DNA from: Plotosus lineatus
Lineage: Eukaryota; Chordata; Actinopteri; Siluriformes; Plotosidae
Assembly: GCA_024760905.1 (NCBI GenBank)
Contig: CM045734.1
Coordinates: 39,026,064-39,090,063 of the forward strand
Length of the DNA: 64,000 bases
Reading direction: 5' to 3'
This document shows, piece after piece, positions 11,810-22,882 of this stretch (position 1 is the first letter of the stretch; each line of letters starts with the position of its first letter). Below the pieces are notes generated by a model. The model did no database searches. It had not been told where the DNA came from and saw nothing but the letters and a program-made list of their open reading frames with translations. The translations under genes and the position numbers were made by a program.

Positions 11810-12085
11810 CTGTTTATCCAATGTCTCTTTGGCTCCTGTGGATACTTTCGGTGCTGGGACTCGTTCACAGGTGCAGCCCTCCAGTAGATAAATGCCGGAA
11901 GGTCGCGCGCTCTGTTCAGTGTCGAAGTAGAAAAGCACGTTCTGGTAGAGGGCGAAAAACTTCTCATGCCACTTGCTGTTCTCCGTGGTCTTCTTGGTGA
12001 GGTAGCCGCGCTTGGTGCCGTCTTTGCGCGCCACCACGGACAGATACAGAGCGTGTCCCTCATTGTAGCGGACGCTCTTCTGCAT
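11810..12085 (-). CDS. rasgrf2: rasgrf2 first coding exon (start of N-terminal PH domain)
   Basis: This exon starts [20 protein letters not shown] and is recognisable as the N-terminus of RasGRF2, a calcium/calmodulin-regulated Ras and Rac exchange factor acting at the plasma membrane. Residues from about 20 onward are the first half of the N-terminal PH domain ([20 protein letters not shown], then [14 protein letters not shown]). The exon encodes 92 residues and ends ETLDKQ with a GTGAG donor at 11,809, in phase 0, at the same place as the human exon 1 boundary. The next exon lies outside the window, so intron 1 is at least 11.8 kb. The start matches the family's conserved [13 protein letters not shown] start. 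The insert between the Cys-rich turn and DKQ differs from mammals, which is normal for this loop. Confidence 0.94.
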
Positions 12086-12204
12086 TTTCCGGCTCGGTTC
12101 TGCTCCGATCTCACCTGCACGATCGCACCATACCCGTCACGGTGCTTTGGACCGTGTACCACCCGCTCCAGGTAGGTAGGTAGGTGTGTGTGTGTGTGTG
12201 TGTG

Positions 12205-12244
<40 letters not shown>

Positions 12245-12600
12245 TACTGGGCAGACACGCACTGGAGAAGTTTTGCCGAAGCCCAGGAGCGCCTCGTCGG
12301 ATCCCAAGTTCCGAAACCGACTTTATCCAAATGACGTCGGTGTCTGATCCATGTCAGAAGTTTGGGACACAAATATTTCGAGTGCGCAGATATACTCAGA
12401 GCCTACTCAGCTTTCAGGATCGGCTTTAATCTGATTTGACTGCGCCTTAAAGACAGAGAGAGAGAGAGAGCGAGAGAGCGATTCTGTGCAGCGCTGCAGC
12501 GCGCGCGCGCGCACACAAGCCGTGCGACGCCACTGATTGGCTGAGAGAGAGCGAAGGGCGGGGCGAAGGCCACCCTGCGTTGTCAATCACCAGAAGGGAA
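12086..12600 (-). promoter_or_regulatory. rasgrf2 5' leader and promoter-like GC-rich region
   Basis: The stretch above the rasgrf2 start codon is richer in G, C and CpG than its surroundings. On the minus strand it has a CCAAT box (reverse complement ATTGG at 12,535-12,540) and an Sp1-type GC box (GGGCGGGGC at 12,556-12,564). A run of alternating GC (CGCGCGCGCG) lies near 12,500. These sites point to a TATA-less, CpG-island type promoter with initiation somewhere between about 12,250 and 12,500. The exact start site cannot be read from sequence. Confidence 0.55.
12182..12244. repeat. (TG)n-(AG)n compound microsatellite in rasgrf2 leader
   Basis: A run of TG dinucleotides with one interruption passes directly into a run of AG. 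On the gene strand this is (CT)n then (CA)n, only about 100-160 bases above the rasgrf2 start codon, so it probably lies in the 5' untranslated region or core promoter. Confidence 0.9.
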
Positions 12601-12765
12601 GCCCACTTGTAACACATTCCCCGCTGGAAGGCTTGGCTCCACAAGCATGATCACAAAACAGTCACATTTCACCTGCAGGTGTTTACCCAGAATCCACCGC
12701 TTTAATCAAGTATCATACTGAACATTCCTTTCAAAGCACTTAAAGCTAGGCCAGGTAATTGATCT

Positions 12766-13047
12766 TTAATAAGGATATGGATAAGGATCATGCAAACCAA
12801 CCCTCCCTGCTTTTGAATGATGAAAATGATGCTTTGGCAGGAGGGAAGAGGCCCTGGGCTCGGCCCAGAACATGCTGGAAGAACTATTTCTTTCAGCTGG
12901 TCTGGGAACGCCGTCCAACCTCAACTCTTGTATAAGGGACAAAATGGTACTTTGAAATAGGTCCATTTGTTTCTCTACCTCTTGTATCAAAGTGAATATG
13001 TCACCATCATCAACTGGATCTTTCCTTTCCATGACTGCAGTCACCAT
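12766..13047 (-). other. unrecognised reading frame
   Basis: The frame starts MVTAVMERKDPVDDGDIFTL and includes QEVEKQMDLFQSTILSLIQE, a helical, coiled-coil-like segment, then a basic serine-rich tail. A stop lies two codons above the first Met. It sits between the msh3 3' end and rasgrf2. It could be a decayed accessory frame of a DNA transposon. I see no domain I can name. Confidence 0.25.
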
Positions 13048-13531
13048 CTTTCAGTGGGACATTGCAGTACTGCATGGTTTTGCCATACGAATAATCATCA
13101 AGTTATAGCAGAATATATTTTGGAAGTATTTTGATCAACACTTGACACACACACACAGAGTTTTGACCATTGTATGCTGAAGCTGTGTCCTGGTGAACCA
13201 GTATCAGAATGTATTCACTGATGGTGACATTAAAGCACTTCTTTAAGTTGCCCTGCATAAGGGTGTCTGCAAAATGTTATAAATGCAAATGAATAAGATA
13301 TTTAAAATATCTTATGCTGCCCTTTGCTCAGTTACTACATAAGATTTCATTAAATTATTTGTATATAAATTTAAAAAGAAAGAGAAGTGACATGGAAGGC
13401 AGAAAATTGCAGTGGTCTCGGGTGGGATTGTGTGATCCTCTCAGTATCTTCTGCACAGAGCTCGTAGGGTCAGAGCTGAGAGGGTTCACCTCTGGTTCTG
13501 GGTGAAAGTAAAATAACTGAGAGCCAGAATG

Positions 13532-13883
13532 TCTGTCTTCCTTTCGGCTTTTTCCCTTTTACTCGGGAGTCGCCACAGCGAATCATCTGATTCGCACGTT
13601 TGATTTGGCAGAGGTTTTTACGTCGGATGCCCTTCCTGTCACAACCCTTTTTAGCAAGGGACAGAAACACGCTGACGACTTTGCAGCTACTCTTTACGAA
13701 AGTCAGCAATGGTTCTTTTACATGCCTCTCACCATAGACAGTGAGAGACATGGCCCACCTTTGATAACCAGTTAGCTGCACTGGAGGGGACAGTGACAAC
13801 CTTGTGGCGTGTGGGACTCGAACCCCCAACCTTTGGATCAGCGATCCAGCGTCCTATACCACTCGACCACCACTGCCCCACAG
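13532..13883 (-). mobile_element. SINE family A, tail type 1, with target duplication
   Basis: CTGAGAGCCAGAATG flanks it on both sides (13,517-13,531 and 13,884-13,898). The structure is as in the 8,053-8,416 copy. Confidence 0.92.
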
Positions 13884-13945
13884 CTGAGAGCCAGAATGGT
13901 CCATCAAAAATGTGTGGAATGGATAGCTCTGGTTCTTAGTGGCTC

Positions 13946-13952
<7 letters not shown>

Positions 13953-14022
<70 letters not shown>
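13953..14022. repeat. (CA)n microsatellite
   Basis: About 35 uninterrupted CA units lie directly before a Tc1-like terminus. Confidence 0.97.
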
Positions 14023-14025
<3 letters not shown>

Positions 14026-14460
14026 CCTCCATAATTTTTGGCATCCCTGGTTAAGATGTATTAAAAGCCTCAAAATAAATTTGATTTTTATTACAGAAGA
14101 TACTCTCACATTGAAAATTGTAGAAAAATGTAACCTTCAACTTAAGTGAATTTTAAGGGGGTAAAAAGAAAATTCTCAGACTAAGAAATAATTATTTTTT
14201 CATAAAATCACCTATTCCACAATTATTGCCCCCGAACAATTCCGAGGAATGAATGTAATTGACATATTTCTGCTATTTATACAGTAGTTTACAAAGTTAA
14301 TCAGCGCATCTAGGAATTTTATGAGTAGTTCATCACTTCCTGTTTCTCTGGGGTATAAATATCACATGACACAGAGGCCATTTCTCTTATCTACGCTTCA
14401 ACATGGGAAAGACAAAGGAACACAGCATAAAGGTCCAAACAGTCTTACGGCTTGCTAGTC
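14023..14460 (+). mobile_element. Tc1-like transposon, 5' part only
   Basis: The left end has the terminal motif CTGCCCTCCATAATTTTTGG. A transposase start follows at 14,403 (MGKTKEHSIKVQ), then the similarity stops near 14,460. The catalytic domain and right end are absent. It is joined to the terminal region of a different Tc1 family. Confidence 0.65.
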
Positions 14461-14539
14461 AGAACCAAACGCGGTCGTAAGTCGGACACTACCTGAATTA
14501 ACATCGATCCCTGTTTTTTGGTAGAAATGATATTTCTAC

Positions 14540-14904
14540 ATGGCAAATAATTTACCAGAAGGTGTAGTAGTCATAGAATCCAACAGACCCAACAGTCATG
14601 ACATGCATGCTGCTGATTCTGTGTAACTGAAAGGTTTGTGTTCAAAATCTGAAACCATAATTCAGTTAATAGATTGAATACTTGAGTTTGCAAACAAGAA
14701 TACAGACACTGCTAGTTTTTTTTGACAGTTTACTTCAATTTCTTTAAATAACAAAGTTGTTATATTTTTCTTCATGTTTTGATTTTCTAAGAGAATGTGT
14801 AGTGTTCCCTATGCATTTGTGTGAATCAGAATTAAAAACTATTGTCAGGATTTTGAGGGTTATTCACTTTTTTAAACACACTGCTGTTATTTTGAACACA
14901 ACTG
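14540..14904. mobile_element. Tc1-like terminal fragment (family of 450-1,837)
   Basis: The right tip, read inward, is CAGTTGTGTTCAAAATAACA. The interior block CAACAGACCCAACAGTCATG matches the right part of the 450-1,837 element in reverse complement. No transposase remains. Confidence 0.7.
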
Positions 14905-14941
14905 AATGTATGTGTGTGTGTATTATAGACAAATATACATA

Positions 14942-15405
14942 GAGGGATCCCTCACTTTCCGCGGTTAATTGGGACTGAGATCCCCAACGACCACCGAATT
15001 CCGTGAAGTAGGATCAACCCCCCAACCTACGTATACGTACATGTATATGTGTATATAATATCAATAAATACATGTTCAATGCTATAAGTGCTTATAATAA
15101 CAATTAGACATTCTAAATAATGCATAAGATGTAAATAAAATATAAATACATACACATACAAATGTGCACGCCACATAAAAATGTAAGTCGTTTTGATGGG
15201 ATGTTTTGGGGTTTTTTTGTTTCGTGTTTTTTTTTCGTGTTTTTTTGTTGTTGTTGCATAATTGGCCTTGTTTTGCGGCATTTTCCTTAACTTTTCCCCC
15301 TATTGTTCCTTAATTTCCTCATTTTTTAATTTAATGAATATTAAAAAAAAACTGCGATGCACTGAAGCTGCATAAATCGAAGCGCGAAGTAGTGAGGGAT
15401 CCGTG
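14942..15405. mobile_element. MITE family X, copy 2
   Basis: The ends are GAGGGATCCCTCACTTTCCG and, inward from the right, CACGGATCCCTCACTACTTC, with TA on both sides. The conserved interior has a GTATATAATATCAATAAATA block. It is complete and 464 bases long. Confidence 0.85.
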
Positions 15406-16001
15406 TATCATCATCTTCTTCATTTCCTTTCGGCAGTTCCCTTCAGGGGTCGCCACAGCAAATCATTTGCCTCCATCTCACCCTATCCTCTGTATCTTCT
15501 ACTCTTACACCAACTACCTAAAAGGTCCTCCTTCACCACATCCAGAAATCGTCTCTTTGGTCTTCCTCTCGGCCTTCTGCCTGGAAGTTCCAACCTCAGC
15601 ATCCTACGACCAATATACTCACTATCCCTCCTCTGTACATGTCCAAACCATCTCAATCCAGCCTCTCTGACTTTGTCTCCAAAACGTCTTACATGTGCTG
15701 TCCCTCTGATGTACTCATTCCTGATCCTATCCATCCTCGTTACTCCCAAAGAGAACCTCAACATTTTCATCTCTGCTACCTCCAGGTCTGCCTTCGGTCT
15801 TTTCCTCAGCGCCACTGTTTCTAAACCATACAACATCGCTGGCCTCAACACCGTCTTGTACACTTTTTTCCTCTCATTCTTGCCGATACCTTCTAATCAC
15901 ACATCCCACCGGACACTTTTCTCCAACAATTCCAACCTGACTGCACACGCTTCTTCACCTCTTTTCCACACTCTCCACTGCTCTGGACTGTTGAGCCCAA
16001 G
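15406..16001 (-). mobile_element. RTE-like LINE, 5'-truncated copy
   Basis: On the minus strand it has the conserved C-terminal frame (WFGHVQRRDSEYIGRRMLRL) and ends GGCGACCCCTGAAGGGAACT with a GAAGA-type tail. The insertion abuts the right end of MITE X copy 2. The frame is broken near both ends. Confidence 0.88.
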
Positions 16002-16494
16002 TGCAGTAGGCCCTTGACTATTCGTGGTTTTGCACTCGTGTCTCCGCATGTTCGCGGATTGCCGAGTAACTGTCACGTGATTCAAATGGCTGTTCTCCCT
16101 CCTGCTGATTGGTTGACATGTTGTATGTGCCCCTTTTTCTCATTTGCGCACAACTTGTCAATGTGCATTTTTTAGTGCATTTTAATTACCAGTTAAGCTC
16201 TATGATGTCACTCAAATGCCAGCTAAGTGCCAGAAAAAGTTTCCTCTGAAGTGCTCGAAGAGGAATAATCATCTGAACTGTTGTAAAGAACTGTAGTATT
16301 AAAGTCTTTTTCAATTATTATTCCAGTACAGTACCTAAGTTAATGTTTAGAATGTTTGTGTGTATGTACTGTGCTGTAGCATGCGCATCCTTTTGATTTG
16401 TATATCCAATTCATGACACTTCATGTTCTTTTTGTTATGGTCTATGTTTTTGGAGGACTTTAATTTTGGCAGCTTCGACTCTACCTCTGTTTTC

Positions 16495-16960
16495 TCACAC
16501 CTGAATTCAGTCCTCTCATCTACTCCCAATAAACACAAGCACGCTCACCTCTGTGTCTGAGGATTGACTCACATCACGTCCCTGTTTCCCTGTGTTCTCT
16601 AACTGTTTTCTCCCTGCTCCAGCTGAGGGGCGTGGCTGAGCTGCTCGGGCTGATTGCAGTAGCTCACACCTGAATTCACTCCTCTCATCTACTCCCTATA
16701 AACACAAACCGCACGCTCACCTCTGCACCAGAAGATTGTCTCACATCATGTCCCTGCTTCCTTGTGTTCTCTCTGGATCCTGGTTCCAGTGCTTAATGTT
16801 TGTGTTTCTCTCAGTCACCAGTACTGCAGATAAAGTGTGGCGCTCTGCTTAAGTGCTTTCCCTTTGAATAATAAATCCACTTTGCCATCTCACACTACCG
16901 CCTGCATTCTGGGTCCAGCTGAAACTTCATTATGTCTTTACGTCACACTTTTATGTTCTT
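16495..16960. repeat. partial tandem duplication, possible solo-LTR remnant
   Basis: A block of about 108 bases starting CTCACACCTGAATTCAGTCC (16,495-16,602) recurs at 16,662-16,772 with substitutions. The second unit is followed by AATAAA near 16,866. A TATAAA-like motif in the unit and an AATAAA downstream would fit an LTR, but I see no clear ends or target duplication. Confidence 0.4.
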
Positions 16961-17014
16961 TATATAAATATAAAATGTAGTAATGATTAAGTAAAAACTT
17001 TAATTTTGTACTGT

Positions 17015-17015
17015 G

Positions 17016-17067
<52 letters not shown>
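17015..17067. repeat. (AT)n microsatellite
   Basis: An AT dinucleotide run lies directly before a Tigger-like terminus. Confidence 0.95.
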
Positions 17068-17069
<2 letters not shown>

Positions 17070-17072
<3 letters not shown>

Positions 17073-17469
17073 TCCCCCACTTAACATTCGTATAACAAAC
17101 ATCCATCCAAGGTCGAGAGTGAAATGAAATTAAAGAACAAGTAGTAATGGAATAACATCTATAGAATGATATATCATAAATATAAGTATGAAATATGATT
17201 AAACATTATCCTGAGGTACACTTAATACTAGGCTCCAGCAGAGGGGGGTGTGGCTGACACGGTCCTGGAAGAGAAGCAGAACAATACATTTCTGAACTCC
17301 TGACAAAACTTTCAAAGAAGAAACAAATTGACTCCAATAATATAATGAACTGGATAAGAGTGAAACTCTCTGTAAATCCGATCAGATCCACTGTGCTATG
17401 CTTGACAGGAACCAGGAGTTTAAACACTGAAGCTGATCGGTTCAATTGTCCAGTTGTAGTGTCGCTTGC

Positions 17470-17505
<36 letters not shown>

Positions 17506-17750
17506 GCCAGAGAATGCTTTCAATTAGACTGAGCTCAAGAGCATCATTACATCGCACGGTCAGTTATGTAATAACTCAGAGGGAGAGAGAGAGAGAGAGA
17601 GAGATTGTATACAATACAAACATAGGTTACTTATACAAGGTTGAAAAATATGTTCCCCTCTAAAGAATGCCCTGTAACAACTTACGAACAAATTCATCTA
17701 ATGAACGGACGGCCGTCTGGAACCTAACTCGTTTGTAAGCTGGAGAGCGT
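17070..17750. mobile_element. Tigger-like element, family W
   Basis: The left end ACTCCCCCACTTAACATTCG pairs imperfectly with the right end read inward, AGACGCTCTCCAGCTTACAA. A homologous terminal fragment (sharing TATGAAATATGATTAAACAT in reverse complement) is at 36,104-36,313. Two (AG)n runs lie inside (17,482-17,506 and 17,583-17,604). No transposase is recognised. Confidence 0.5.

Positions 17751-17751
<1 letters not shown>

Positions 17752-17831
<80 letters not shown>
17752..17831. repeat. (TG)n-(TA)n microsatellite
   Basis: A long TG run passes into a TA run immediately after the family W element. Confidence 0.95.
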
Positions 17832-17832
<1 letters not shown>

Positions 17833-18747
17833 CAAACGTGATCTCCAGAAACTGTTACAAGATCTTTAGGAGAATCTGGCAAAAGCATTGTGAAGTTTCA
17901 TTTCTTTTTAAAAGCTTTTTATTTTATTTTAACCTATACATTTTCTCTACGTCCCCACCAAAGCTTCATATAAAAATCAAATGCTCTCACAATAAGAAAT
18001 AATAAAATTACTGATCAGTGGCAGTTGCAGAGCTCTAAACACTTTCAATGAAATGACAAGATGGATGCTTCAATTTCGTTCCACAGTCATGCACACTGGG
18101 TCAACTGTCTCCTCTGAATTCCCTATAGGTTGAGGGTGTGAATAGTTGCTTGTGTCTGTTTATCCTGCGAAGGATTGATGACGGGGATTGTTCAGGGATT
18201 GGCTGTATTTTCCCACACGACCCTCATGGATTAATGTTAGAGATGGATGCAAATGAATATAAAGATTTAGGCACCACCTATAAAACAGAGATAAAAAAAA
18301 AAACAACTTTCTGATGCAAGGTTTCAATGTGCATTTGTTTGGAGGACAACATTGATGATGTAACATCATGTAACTATCATATTATAACCACAATTATAGT
18401 TTTCAGAGATTTTATTAAGCTAGTACAGGTTTTTTGTGATATTTACGAAGCTCCTGAACTGGTTCTGAGAGTTTCTGCACAAGGACAGACTGTGCCTTAT
18501 GCGCTCCATCCAGCTGTTTACAGAGGTGTAATTATAATGCCCTTCATCTCTCACATTGAGCCATGCCGAATAGCATGTCATGTTAAAACAACAACAGGAA
18601 ATCCTTCAGAATCCACGCAATACCAATATTCAACCTTTACCACCCCCGCCAAAAAACACACAAACAAACAAGGAATAAGAATAGAATTCATAATAGTGAA
18701 GTGAGAAACCAGATATGTACGAATGAGATAATTTCCAATTTAATAAT

Positions 18748-18753
18748 TTTATT
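18748..18753 (-). promoter_or_regulatory. candidate msh3 poly(A) signal
   Basis: On the minus strand this reads AATAAA, about 220 bases past the msh3 stop codon at 18,976. It is the first good hexamer in a plausible position. Poly(A) cleavage would then fall roughly at 18,720-18,740, giving a short 3' untranslated region. Other hexamers may be used. Confidence 0.45.
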
Positions 18754-18975
18754 TGAACATGTAACAGTAACGCACATCAACAGATTTGTATTTGCCCCTC
18801 AGTCACACTGTAAACATTTTTCAGATCCTGCTCAGTGCAAAGAACATACAGTACTATAGAGCGCCTAGATTCTCTTGAAGACATAAAAAGGGAAGCACAT
18901 ACACAACTCATAATTGTGTGTAGATTACCACACATGTGCGCACGCACGCGCACTCACACACACACACACACCTTA

Positions 18976-19057
18976 CTAATGTCTGACTTTTTTCCAATTG
19001 AGTAATGATTCCTTGTTAGTGATTTTCCAGGCATCAGTAAGCAGCTTCACAGTTTTC
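18976..19057 (-). CDS. msh3: msh3 exon 24 (last exon, stop codon)
   Basis: This is the terminal coding exon of msh3. It reads KTVKLLTDAWKITNKESLLN and then WKKVRH before a TAG stop. Human MSH3 ends similarly, with a short basic helix carrying a Trp and then a Trp-containing tail. The acceptor is excellent: a run of T and C ending CTAG at 19,058. The first base completes the AGG codon left open by exon 23. The protein therefore ends 26 residues into this exon. Assignment rests on the splice phase, the acceptor and the resemblance of the tail, because the segment is too short for sequence identity alone. Confidence 0.88.
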
Positions 19058-19899
19058 CTAGAAAAAGGAAAGCAAAACAAAACAAATAAACAAACAAACA
19101 AACAAAAAACAGTGCTCAACTTGCTTTTCATTTTTTTTTTTTTTTGCAGTGTACTCCTCAGCATGTGCAATAATCATTACAGTTGCTCAGAGACACGCCT
19201 TATTTGGCACTTAATATATACCCATCTCCCTAACTCTTTGTAAACCTGGGCATTTTGATGATACCCAAGATAATAATGGCTCTAATGGGAAGTGCAGCCA
19301 AGTCATCCCACTGGCCTACATACCCAGTAAAGTGATAATGATCTATGGAAATCAGCATGCGCTGCTACAGCAGCAGAACACATTCACTTCATCACTGACA
19401 TTATGATTGAGCTCTTCATAGGATTGATCCAATTTGCATTTAGATAATTCAATCAACCTGAGATAATATGCCTGACAATGACATATATGACAGTCAAATG
19501 CTTGTGTGAGATTAATAGTTCAGGAAAACCAAGCATACATGCCAGTACATATCTCCATATTAGATGGTTTGGAATTAAAGGAAATTTACATACATCTTGT
19601 ATTTAAGTTGATCACTGTAATGTAACTAAATATTTGTCCTCTCGCATGCTTTAATCAAATTTTTATCCTTCAATTCTTCATTGTATTGCTGTACTGTCAT
19701 GTAAATGTGACTCATCACCAAAAAATTACTTTTAATGCACCAAAAAGACCTTTTGAGTAAATTGGATCTTCTTGAAAAGGTTTATGAACAAATCCATTAA
19801 AGTAAAGATACATTTTTGATATATCTTCATCAAATGCTGTCCGATTACATTTTTTGGGGTCAGTGCAAAGCTGAATGCACCCTCTATATACAGATCTAC

Positions 19900-20369
19900 T
19901 CAACTCTGAAGGTGGGATGTCCGGGGGTGATTGCACTGTCACTCCTTCATTCCCACATGCTCACCGAGGTAGATGAGAGCTTGATGTGTTGCCATTGTCA
20001 GTCATGCCTGAGTCTCTGCTTGCACTCAGCACTGATAATCTTTCCTTGAACCCCCCCCCCCCCCCCCCCGTGTGTTTTTGCTGAGGTACACATGTTATGT
20101 TTTGTTGGTGATCCTGGTCCTCCTAGTATTTCTTATTTTTTAATCCTGTGGTCCATCCTATTGTGCTGCTGCTGGCTGAAGTTCTCATCTGGGAAGCCCT
20201 TTGCTCCTGCTGAGGACAGTCCATATGGACATAGAGGTGCACTCGGAGACTGTGAAGATGAATTTTCAATACTGGTGATATAAATATTTTCTAAAATGAT
20301 TTAGGACTTACAGTTGTGATATAACCCACTGCACTGCATGTTGGTCTGTAGGGAAGTTTCTGCTACATA
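19900..20369 (+). mobile_element. L2-type LINE 3' untranslated region, part 1
   Basis: This aligns with 29,520-29,980, the 3' region of the L2 LINE in intron 22. Shared blocks include a C-homopolymer at the same place (20,051-20,070 here), GGTGATCCTGGTCCTCCTAG and ACTGGTGATATAAA. It continues after the Tigger-like insertion at 21,121. Confidence 0.8.
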
Positions 20370-21120
20370 CAGGGAGTCCTCGGTTTACAATGCTGATCCG
20401 TTTTTAAGACGCAATGTAACCCGATTTTCAGTGTAAGTCGGACATAACATAAAATATACTGAAAAGTACTGTACGTACAGTGCTATAATAAAATGTAACA
20501 GTTAATGACATAAAAAAGTATTAAAAAAAGAGAAAACAATTCCTTACCACAAGAATGAAATACAGTAAGGGAGGGAGAGACGGGCTTATTGTGCTGGAGA
20601 AGCTGGGGCAGGTGAGCCTGGAGTAGTAGATGCAGCTGAGGTAGAGGGTACAGGATCTGTTGCAGGCCTCTCTACCTTCTTAAAATACTGCTCCAAGTTA
20701 GACTGGACAGAGAGCAACCTCTTCTCATCCAAGATCTCATTGAAGCATTGCATCAAATCCATGATGCCTCTGGAAACCCTAGTGAACCTTTCCAAGTTGG
20801 GATCTTGAGCCTTAAAAGTTGCCAACGCTTGCTGCATCTCGCGCACCCGAAACAAGTTCGCGTTTGTTTACGTAACTGCGTAAGACGTAATGATGCGTAA
20901 TATTACAGCACCGAGACTGAGCAAAGGGAAGCGACGCTGTCTTCCTTAGCCCACAACCACAACACAGCGTATTCTTCCACCTCGCGCGCCCGAAACTAGT
21001 TTGCGTTTCTTTACGTAACCGCATAAGACGTAATGACGTGTAATATTATTTTTTATATTTTATTTTATTGTAACCACAAAACAGTGTAAGTCGGGACCGG
21101 TGTAAACCGAGGACTCCCTG
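20370..21120 (-). mobile_element. Tigger/pogo-like transposon, family T
   Basis: The left end CAGGGAGTCCTCGGTTTACA and the right end read inward, CAGGGAGTCCTCGGTTTACA, are identical over 20 bases, with TA on both sides. It is 751 bases long and inserted into the L2 3' region. It carries a C-terminal transposase-like frame but no catalytic core, so it is non-autonomous. Confidence 0.88.
20586..20855 (-). pseudogene. transposase C-terminal fragment in family T element
   Basis: The frame reads MFRVREMQQALATFKAQDPN, then a helical segment, LEQYFKKVERP and a serine/proline-rich tail to a stop. This resembles the tail that follows the DDE domain in pogo/Tigger transposases. The match is by general character, so the family call rests mainly on the terminal repeats. 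Confidence 0.5.
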
Positions 21121-21410
21121 TAGTTTGTATTTTTACCTGTTTTCACCAAAATGAAAATGGGTTTCCCTTTTGAGTCTGGTTCTTCTCAGGGTTTCTTCCT
21201 CATGTCAACTGGGGAAGTTGTATCTTGCCACCATTGCTGCGGGCTTGCCTATTCGAGCTTTTAGAAGAAATGTTAATATTCTTCTCCAAATTTATCTATG
21301 TCAACACTACCCGTGCTCTCTCTATGACCCCATCACAGTGCTTGTAGGATATATGACCCACTGACATTGTGCACTTTATCATGCTGCCCATTATCAAACA
21401 TTCCACAAGA
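21121..21410 (+). mobile_element. L2-type LINE 3' untranslated region, part 2
   Basis: This continues the alignment with 30,020-30,130 (ATGGGTTTCCCTTTTGAGTC, AGGGTTTCTTCCTCATGTCA) after the Tigger-like insertion, then fades. Confidence 0.75.
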
Positions 21411-22059
21411 TGTCACTTTGATGCATTAAGACTGAATTTGTGATGATGGGACACAAATGACAAAAAAAAAATCTTCACAAAAATGGTTTCAAATTACGAA
21501 AAAAAAAAAGGCCGGGGGAAAAACCTTCCAATTATATTTTATCATCTTGGATCTGTTTGATGCACCTAATTTGTTTTTAAGCTGTATTTCATTCTGAATC
21601 GGAAACATTACAAAATGTTATGACGCACATATGCTGTATGTAAAATCTTTATAAAACACTAAGACAGATAATTATTCCTGTTTGTTTTACTGATTTATTA
21701 TTTAATAAATTAAGGTTTTTAATTTTACGTAACTGAACACTAATCTGTGATTTGGGTGAAACCCTTTGAAAATAATGGGTTTTTTTTTCAGTTGTAGTCA
21801 CTTGTATCTGTAATGCTTTCTTGATGTGGTGATGACATGACAGAAATTATTATAGTTCAAATCAGTTGTTATGCTTGCTGTCCTGAAATCAAACAGCTTT
21901 TGAACAGTTGCCTTGATGCCAACCCCTGACCTGTTCCAATAGTCATGCAGGATGTAGTTTTCTATTTCTCATACATGCTGAGCACTTGGATTTATTTTAT
22001 TCATAGCACATGCAGCACTTCTCAAAGTTGCATAAGGTTTCACAGCCCACATTATATAC

Positions 22060-22228
22060 CTGCGGCTGTTGACGATGGCCTCTAGCTCTTTGGACTTGAG
22101 CGCAGCAGACGTGAGGATGCTCTGGGGGATGTCAGCCAGCCGCGCCACATTAAGCCCGTAGCTTCGAGCCGCTGCTCCCTCTGTCAGCTGGTACAGGAAA
22201 GTGATGAACTCTGGCTGTACCTCCTCCT
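22060..22228 (-). CDS. msh3: msh3 exon 23 (C-terminal helices)
   Basis: This exon encodes the C-terminal part of the MSH3 ATPase region. Its core reads [20 protein letters not shown] and then [20 protein letters not shown], the helical C-terminal segment that packs against the MSH2 partner in MutS family dimers. The acceptor is CTGCAG directly above 22,228 and the donor is GTATAT at 22,059. The exon starts with two bases that complete the split Glu codon from exon 22. It ends with AG, which joins the first G of exon 24 to make AGG (Arg), so the frame is fixed at both ends. No long frame covers it because it is short and split. Confidence 0.94.
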
Positions 22229-22404
22229 CTGCAGGGTAAAAACATGAGCTGAAAAAGTGTTACATCAGAGAGAGGCACTCTGGAAAGTAGACACAAAGCA
22301 AAAGCAAATTCTTCTTGAGAGAAACACTGTACAAGGTGTACATTTATTCATATTTCGACTGAAAGGGACAGTATAAATAATGTGTGACACCAGAAAAAAT
22401 GCAC

Positions 22405-22882
22405 TCATTAAGTTGGTAAATTACCTATTGATGGCCTCTGACCATGGCTGTGTCTTCCCTGCTTAAGTTACTTGACCTTAGTGCAGCTGCTGACTCTATT
22501 GATCATACGATTCTTTGACAGATTAGAAAATGTTGGAGTTAAGGGAACGGCCCTCTCCTGGTTTAAATTTAATTTAACTGACCGTTATCAGTGTGTAGAT
22601 GTAAATGGTGATTTCTCTGTACGTTCTAATGTTATGTTTTGTGTTCCACAAGGTTCTATCCTAGGCCCATTGCTTTTCACTCAAAACATGCTCCCTTTGG
22701 GTAATATCATTTGTGATCATGGTATTTGTTTTCATGGTTATGCCGATGATACACAGTTATATATTTCAGCAAAGCTAGATGAGAGACATCAGCTTAATAA
22801 ATTTAAGAAATGTGTAAAGGAAATTAGACACTGGATGCATACTAACTTCCTCTTATGAAACTCTGATAAGACAGAAGTGATG
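22405..22882 (+). mobile_element. L2-type LINE, reverse transcriptase part
   Basis: The broken frame encodes a reverse transcriptase: LDLSAAADSIDHT, then VPQGSILGPLLF and GYADDTQLYIS (the YADD catalytic box), then LLNSDKTEVM-like sequence. The LINE is 5'-truncated. It is interrupted at 22,882 by an RTE-like LINE and resumes at 25,275, 29,040 and 30,656. Confidence 0.85.

Noticed and set aside
16010..16080. Possible further Tigger-like terminus (CCCTTGACTATTCGTGG)
   Set aside because: It has a suggestive tip but no matching inverted end was found nearby, so it was not listed as an element.
19715..19942. Possible extra msh3 exon upstream of the last exon
   Set aside because: Exon 23 and exon 24 join in frame directly, and this frame shows no MutS similarity or suitable splice sites.
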